Part shown: positions 4,686-7,483 of the stretch, in pieces
Layout of the letters: each line of letters starts with the position of its first letter
Numbering within the stretch: position 1 is the first letter of the stretch
Assembly (NCBI GenBank): GCA_003448685.1
Contig: DLXW01000251.1
Span: 9,642 to 17,124 of the forward strand
Reading direction: 5' to 3'
Length of the DNA: 7,483 nt
DNA from: Cyanothece sp. UBA12306
GTDB taxonomy: Bacteria > Cyanobacteriota > Cyanobacteriia > Cyanobacteriales > Microcystaceae
Translations under genes and position numbers: made by a program
Notes under the pieces: model-generated
Databases searched by the model: none
The model's input: the letters and a program-made list of their open reading frames with translations, nothing else
What the model was told of the DNA's origin: nothing

Positions 4686-7319
4686 ATGCGACATCCAAGA
4701 GGCGTGTGGATTTGGTATTTAGATAAATTGCGTTACGATTATCTAAATCAATTGAAGGCACAGCATTGTGGACGAGTTTACTTAAAAGTGGTTGATGGCA
4801 GTCGCTTTTGGGGTTCCCAGTGTCGTCGCGAAATCATAGAACGATTTAAGCAAGAAGGAATTGAGGTTTATGGCTGGGGTTACCATTATGGTAATTCTAA
4901 TGTTGAAGCCCAGAAAGATGCCATTGAACGAGCCATGAACTGTGGGTTGGATGGCTATATTTTTGACTTAGAAAGTGAAGTTGAAGATCCCAGTACCCAC
5001 GATGATGTGAAACGCTTGTTACAAGTAGTTCGTCCTCTGGTTAAACCAGGAACCCTCGGTTATACGAGTTTTGGCCATCCTGGTTTCCATCGAGGAGTTC
5101 CTTGGAAATTACTCGATGAGATCTGCGATCTGGCCTTCCCCCAAATGTACTTTGAGAAATGGGTATTTGATGGGGATGATCAAGGAGAGGTGGCACAGGC
5201 CTTACAAGCTCATGCTCGGTTAGGATTGAAAAATCCTATTCTACCTATCTTTGGCTCAGAATCTGATGCAACTAATCCTGCGACTGCCAGGACGTTACAA
5301 GGTTTCTTAGATGCTCATCGGGGATCATCAATTTGGCGTTTACCTCATCGCGGAGAAGCTGGCAAAGCATGGGAACTCGAATATGAAGGTTTGGAATTAG
5401 ATGTTGGTGGCACTCCACCTGATAATAAAGTTCCAGCTAAAGCTCTATTCAAGATGGTCTTAAAAGATACAGAAGAATTAGTTTTAGGAAACATCTTCCT
5501 CTTTGACAATGAAGGCAAACAAATCTTTGACGCTGTGGCAACCAGTGGACGACCAGGATATCAAAGTTCAGATGATATTTGGAGGGTCGGACAAGGACCC
5601 ATTCCTAACTTCTCTAATTTACAACTGGTCACCGAAGGAATCAATGGTATTGAATCGAGGGATGTGGTGGATGAATTCTTCTCGATTTTACCTCGTACCC
5701 TAGAAAATCCCGATAATCCCCAACAGATACGGGGAGGATTTGGCGTTTACAATGATGGCGGAAACCCAGGAACCCCTGGTGGTATTGGCATTCTCAACAG
5801 CAATACCTTTGATCGGTTCTGTCGCTTAATGGCCAATGCTCAACGGTCAGGAATCGAGGAAATTCCTCTAAAAATTGAGTATACACAGATCCAATCCCAA
5901 CTCCGACGCGGCCAACCCGCCCGTGCAGTTTTCCGCATGAAACTGAGAAATACCTCTGCACTGGTGACCGGTCATTTGTTCGTGTTTGATGGTAATGGCA
6001 ATCAACTCTTTGATGCGGTTACTACCAGTGGTTTGCCTAATTATCAAGGACTCGATGATATCTGGAAACGGGGTCTTGGACCGATTCCTCATAATCAAAC
6101 CATTAGTAGCGGACCGATCCGAATTGATACCAAGGCCTATGATTTCAGGCATAAACCAGGAATTGAAGGCATGTTCTTCCCCATTAGCCCTTTCTGGTTC
6201 AGAAGGCGTTCTGGTGGTGGTAAGCGTGGGGACTTTGGGGTTCATTATGATGCTAATGTCCCTGGAAGTAAGGGTTGTGTAGTCATCCGTAACCGTCGTA
6301 GCTTCGATCGCTTCACTGATATTATGGACAAAGCCCGTCGTGCTGGCATTAACCAGATTCCCTTAGAGATTGATTATGGTGGCAGTCGCGGTTTAACTAT
6401 CATCACAAGTGGTTCTCGACCCAAAGGAATGGCCATTAATATTGGACTTAACCGAGTTGATCCCCACGCTTATCAAGGATGGGATGGACGACTCAATGCT
6501 TGTGAAAATGATGCCCAAGCAATGGCAGCGATCGCCCAAAGACGGGGATTTAATAGCCAACTCCTGTTAACGGAAAATGCCACAGTTGCAGCTGTTCGAG
6601 AAACTATCCGAAAAGCTGCTCTAACCCTGAATACAGGGGATATTCTCTTATTAACTTACTCTGGTCACGGTTCCCAAGTCCCTGATCTTAATGGAGATGA
6701 AACCGATAATCTCGACGAAACCTGGGTATTGTATGATCGTCAAATGATTGATGACGAACTGTACAGCTTATTCAGGCAATTTAAACCTGGGGTTCGTATT
6801 CTCTTGATCTCCGATAGTTGCCATAGTGGAACTTTAGCACGAGTTCCTAATTTTGATAGCGCGGCCTCAGAAAATAGTCAGGTCAGAACTATGCCTATTG
6901 AATTCCGCAACCGTAACTACTATGCTCAACAAAATCTCTATCAACAAATTCGTCGCACGACTGCCAGGGTTGAAGAGAATGATGTAGATGCTAGTATTAT
7001 TCTCCTTGCTGCTTGTCAAGATAACCAATTAGCTTATGAAGCGGGAAAACAAGGACAGTTTACCCAAGCGTTACTAGATACTTGGAACGAGGGGCAATTT
7101 AATCAAGGATACGTCAGGTTCCACCGAGACATTAGTCAAAGGATGCCGACTTACCAAAGTCCTAACTATTATAAAGTCGGTTCACCGAACCTCACATTTG
7201 AACAGCAAATTCCCTTTACTATCGATCCTGATGCTCAACGGGAATATGTCCCAATAAGTGACTCCGAAGTCAATCAAGAGCTTAATCCTATTGCTCCCTT
7301 ATTGGTAATGTCAGTTTAA
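4686..7319 (+). CDS. Multidomain orthocaspase: TIM-barrel + two Tlde1/L,D-transpeptidase-like modules + C14 caspase domain
   Basis: This is an 877-residue protein. Residues 1-235 show eight strand-like segments spaced as in a TIM barrel (6-12, 30-38, 60-69, 89-98, 122-130, 149-156, 184-191, 214-221), with Asp94-Leu-Glu96 on strand 4, resembling GH25-like hydrolases. Residues 252-399 and 413-564 are homologous modules sharing FDA-x-x-TSG, DDIW, GPIP, PG[TS] and IPL motifs; they resemble DUF2778/Tlde1 L,D-transpeptidase-like domains. Only the second has His520 and Cys531. Residues 581 to about 842 are a caspase-like peptidase with YSGHG (His661), DETDNLDETW (671-680, the acidic metacaspase-type pocket) and ISDSCHSG (Cys712), then a p10-like part (769-803). 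The pocket implies cleavage after Arg or Lys. No signal peptide or membrane segment is visible, so a cytoplasmic location is inferred. AGGAG eight bases upstream fixes the start. GC is higher than in neighbouring genes. The caspase domain is certain; the other assignments rest on motif reading. Confidence 0.93.
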   Translation: MRHPRGVWIWYLDKLRYDYLNQLKAQHCGRVYLKVVDGSRFWGSQCRREIIERFKQEGIEVYGWGYHYGNSNVEAQKDAIERAMNCGLDGYIFDLESEVEDPSTHDDVKRLLQVVRPLVKPGTLGYTSFGHPGFHRGVPWKLLDEICDLAFPQMYFEKWVFDGDDQGEVAQALQAHARLGLKNPILPIFGSESDATNPATARTLQGFLDAHRGSSIWRLPHRGEAGKAWELEYEGLELDVGGTPPDNKVPAKALFKMVLKDTEELVLGNIFLFDNEGKQIFDAVATSGRPGYQSSDDIWRVGQGPIPNFSNLQLVTEGINGIESRDVVDEFFSILPRTLENPDNPQQIRGGFGVYNDGGNPGTPGGIGILNSNTFDRFCRLMANAQRSGIEEIPLKIEYTQIQSQLRRGQPARAVFRMKLRNTSALVTGHLFVFDGNGNQLFDAVTTSGLPNYQGLDDIWKRGLGPIPHNQTISSGPIRIDTKAYDFRHKPGIEGMFFPISPFWFRRRSGGGKRGDFGVHYDANVPGSKGCVVIRNRRSFDRFTDIMDKARRAGINQIPLEIDYGGSRGLTIITSGSRPKGMAINIGLNRVDPHAYQGWDGRLNACENDAQAMAAIAQRRGFNSQLLLTENATVAAVRETIRKAALTLNTGDILLLTYSGHGSQVPDLNGDETDNLDETWVLYDRQMIDDELYSLFRQFKPGVRILLISDSCHSGTLARVPNFDSAASENSQVRTMPIEFRNRNYYAQQNLYQQIRRTTARVEENDVDASIILLAACQDNQLAYEAGKQGQFTQALLDTWNEGQFNQGYVRFHRDISQRMPTYQSPNYYKVGSPNLTFEQQIPFTIDPDAQREYVPISDSEVNQELNPIAPLLVMSV
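5439..5882 (+). repeat. Tlde1-like module, copy 1 (active-site residues replaced)
   Basis: Residues 252-399 of the caspase protein. It shares with copy 2 the order FLFD, FDA-x-x-TSG, DDIW, GQGPIP, GFGV, PGT, TFDRF, then IPLKIEY. At the positions of copy 2's His520 and Cys531 it has Tyr355 (codon 5748-5750) and Gly366 (codon 5781-5783). If the fold is a transpeptidase, this copy should be inactive and perhaps binding only. Confidence 0.75.
5922..6377 (+). repeat. Tlde1-like module, copy 2 (His and Cys present)
   Basis: Residues 413-564 of the caspase protein. The motifs are LFVFD, FDAVTTSG, DDIW, GLGPIP, FGVHYD, PGSKGC, SFDRF and IPLEIDY. His520 (codon 6243-6245) and Cys531 (codon 6276-6278), in the context GSKGC, match the His...[ST]-x-G-C pattern of L,D-transpeptidase folds. 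An extra stretch rich in Phe, Arg and Gly (residues 484-514) is poorly matched in copy 1. Confidence 0.75.
6528..6535. repeat. HIP1 octamer (GCGATCGC)
   Basis: This is the second perfect HIP1 copy, inside the caspase domain of the large gene. Its presence suggests the gene has been in a cyanobacterial genome long enough to carry host-type sequence, despite its different base composition. Confidence 0.8.
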
Positions 7320-7340
7320 TCTTGATGACTTTCATTTGAC

Positions 7341-7458
7341 GGGGTGATACCAAATCCGCTTATTTTAGTAGAGTAACGTTTTTTCTCACCGCTCCGGAGT
7401 TCCCTGCCCCCTGCTTTTGTCAAAGGGGGGTAGGCAACCGGATTTAGTATTACACCCC
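7341..7458. mobile_element. 118-bp MITE-like element with terminal inverted repeats
   Basis: The left end GGGGTGATACCAAATCCG (7341-7358) and the reverse complement of the right end (7439-7458) agree at 17 of 18 bases, with one 2-base indel. Inside are the palindrome CTCCGGAG (7392-7399) and a hairpin CCCCCT/AGGGGG (7407-7412 with 7424-7429). There is no coding sequence, and no obvious target-site duplication flanks it. The ATACCAAATCCG-type end resembles small repeats I associate with cyanobacterial spacers. It starts 22 bases after the caspase stop codon and could also fold in the transcript and act as its terminator. Confidence 0.6.
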
Positions 7459-7483
7459 AGGCCCAATCTACACTTTAACCTTG

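Noticed and set aside
5503..5703. 66-codon + strand open frame in another frame of the caspase gene
   Set aside because: It is an out-of-frame shadow of Tlde1-like copy 1, and the similar shadow at 5986-6282 over copy 2 arises only because the two copies are homologous.
5868..6245. 125-codon minus-strand open frame inside the caspase gene
   Set aside because: It lies entirely opposite the second Tlde1-like module, whose protein motifs are clearly selected on the + strand, and it shows no family features of its own.
7320..7483. Open minus-strand frame running in from the window end (ending near 7390), possibly the tail of a convergent gene
   Set aside because: Only about 30 codons are visible, most lie within the MITE-like element, and they show no recognisable protein features.

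Overview
The window looks like chromosomal DNA from a unicellular, nitrogen-fixer-like cyanobacterium (Crocosphaera/Cyanothece/Gloeothece type). The support is indirect. The DNA is AT-rich, with hand-counted samples near 30-37% GC over the first four genes. There are two HIP1 octamers (GCGATCGC), a tandem GCAAAAG heptamer of the sort scattered through cyanobacterial spacers, a gene of the mostly cyanobacterial LpxB-related family (TIGR03492-like), and an orthocaspase-type peptidase gene. The genus is an inference and was not checked against any database.

Layout: five protein genes, all on the + strand. (1) 1-675 is the 3' part of an ABC-transporter ATPase gene, cut by the window edge. (2) 788-2515 encodes the partner permease, a single chain with two fused permease domains. 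Together they resemble the Fe3+/2-aminoethylphosphonate branch of binding-protein-dependent importers. The binding-protein gene is not in the window and probably lies upstream. (3) 2577-3002 encodes a small Nudix hydrolase. (4) 3098-4276 encodes the LpxB-related glycosyltransferase-like protein. (5) After a 409-bp spacer rich in inverted and tandem repeats, 4686-7319 encodes an 877-residue protein. After it comes a 118-bp element with terminal inverted repeats (7341-7458), and the window ends in unassigned sequence.

The most interesting object is the 877-residue protein. Read from the sequence, it has four modules: an N-terminal fold with eight evenly spaced beta-strand-like segments (a TIM barrel like those of glycoside hydrolases, with an Asp-Leu-Glu on strand 4); two homologous modules of about 150 residues resembling L,D-transpeptidase/Tlde1 (DUF2778) domains; and a C-terminal caspase-like (C14, orthocaspase) domain with an intact His/Cys dyad. 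Aligned without gaps at the active site, the second Tlde1-like copy keeps the His and Cys while the first has Tyr and Gly. Potential cell-wall-enzyme modules joined to a caspase, with no visible signal peptide, is an architecture I do not recognise. It could be a self-processing toxin/effector or a cell-death protein; that function is inference.

The first two genes work together as an importer. There is no visible functional link between the importer, the Nudix enzyme, the LpxB-like protein and the caspase protein. The caspase gene stands apart in base composition (samples near 43-47% GC), in its repeat-rich flanks and in its clear Shine-Dalgarno sequence.
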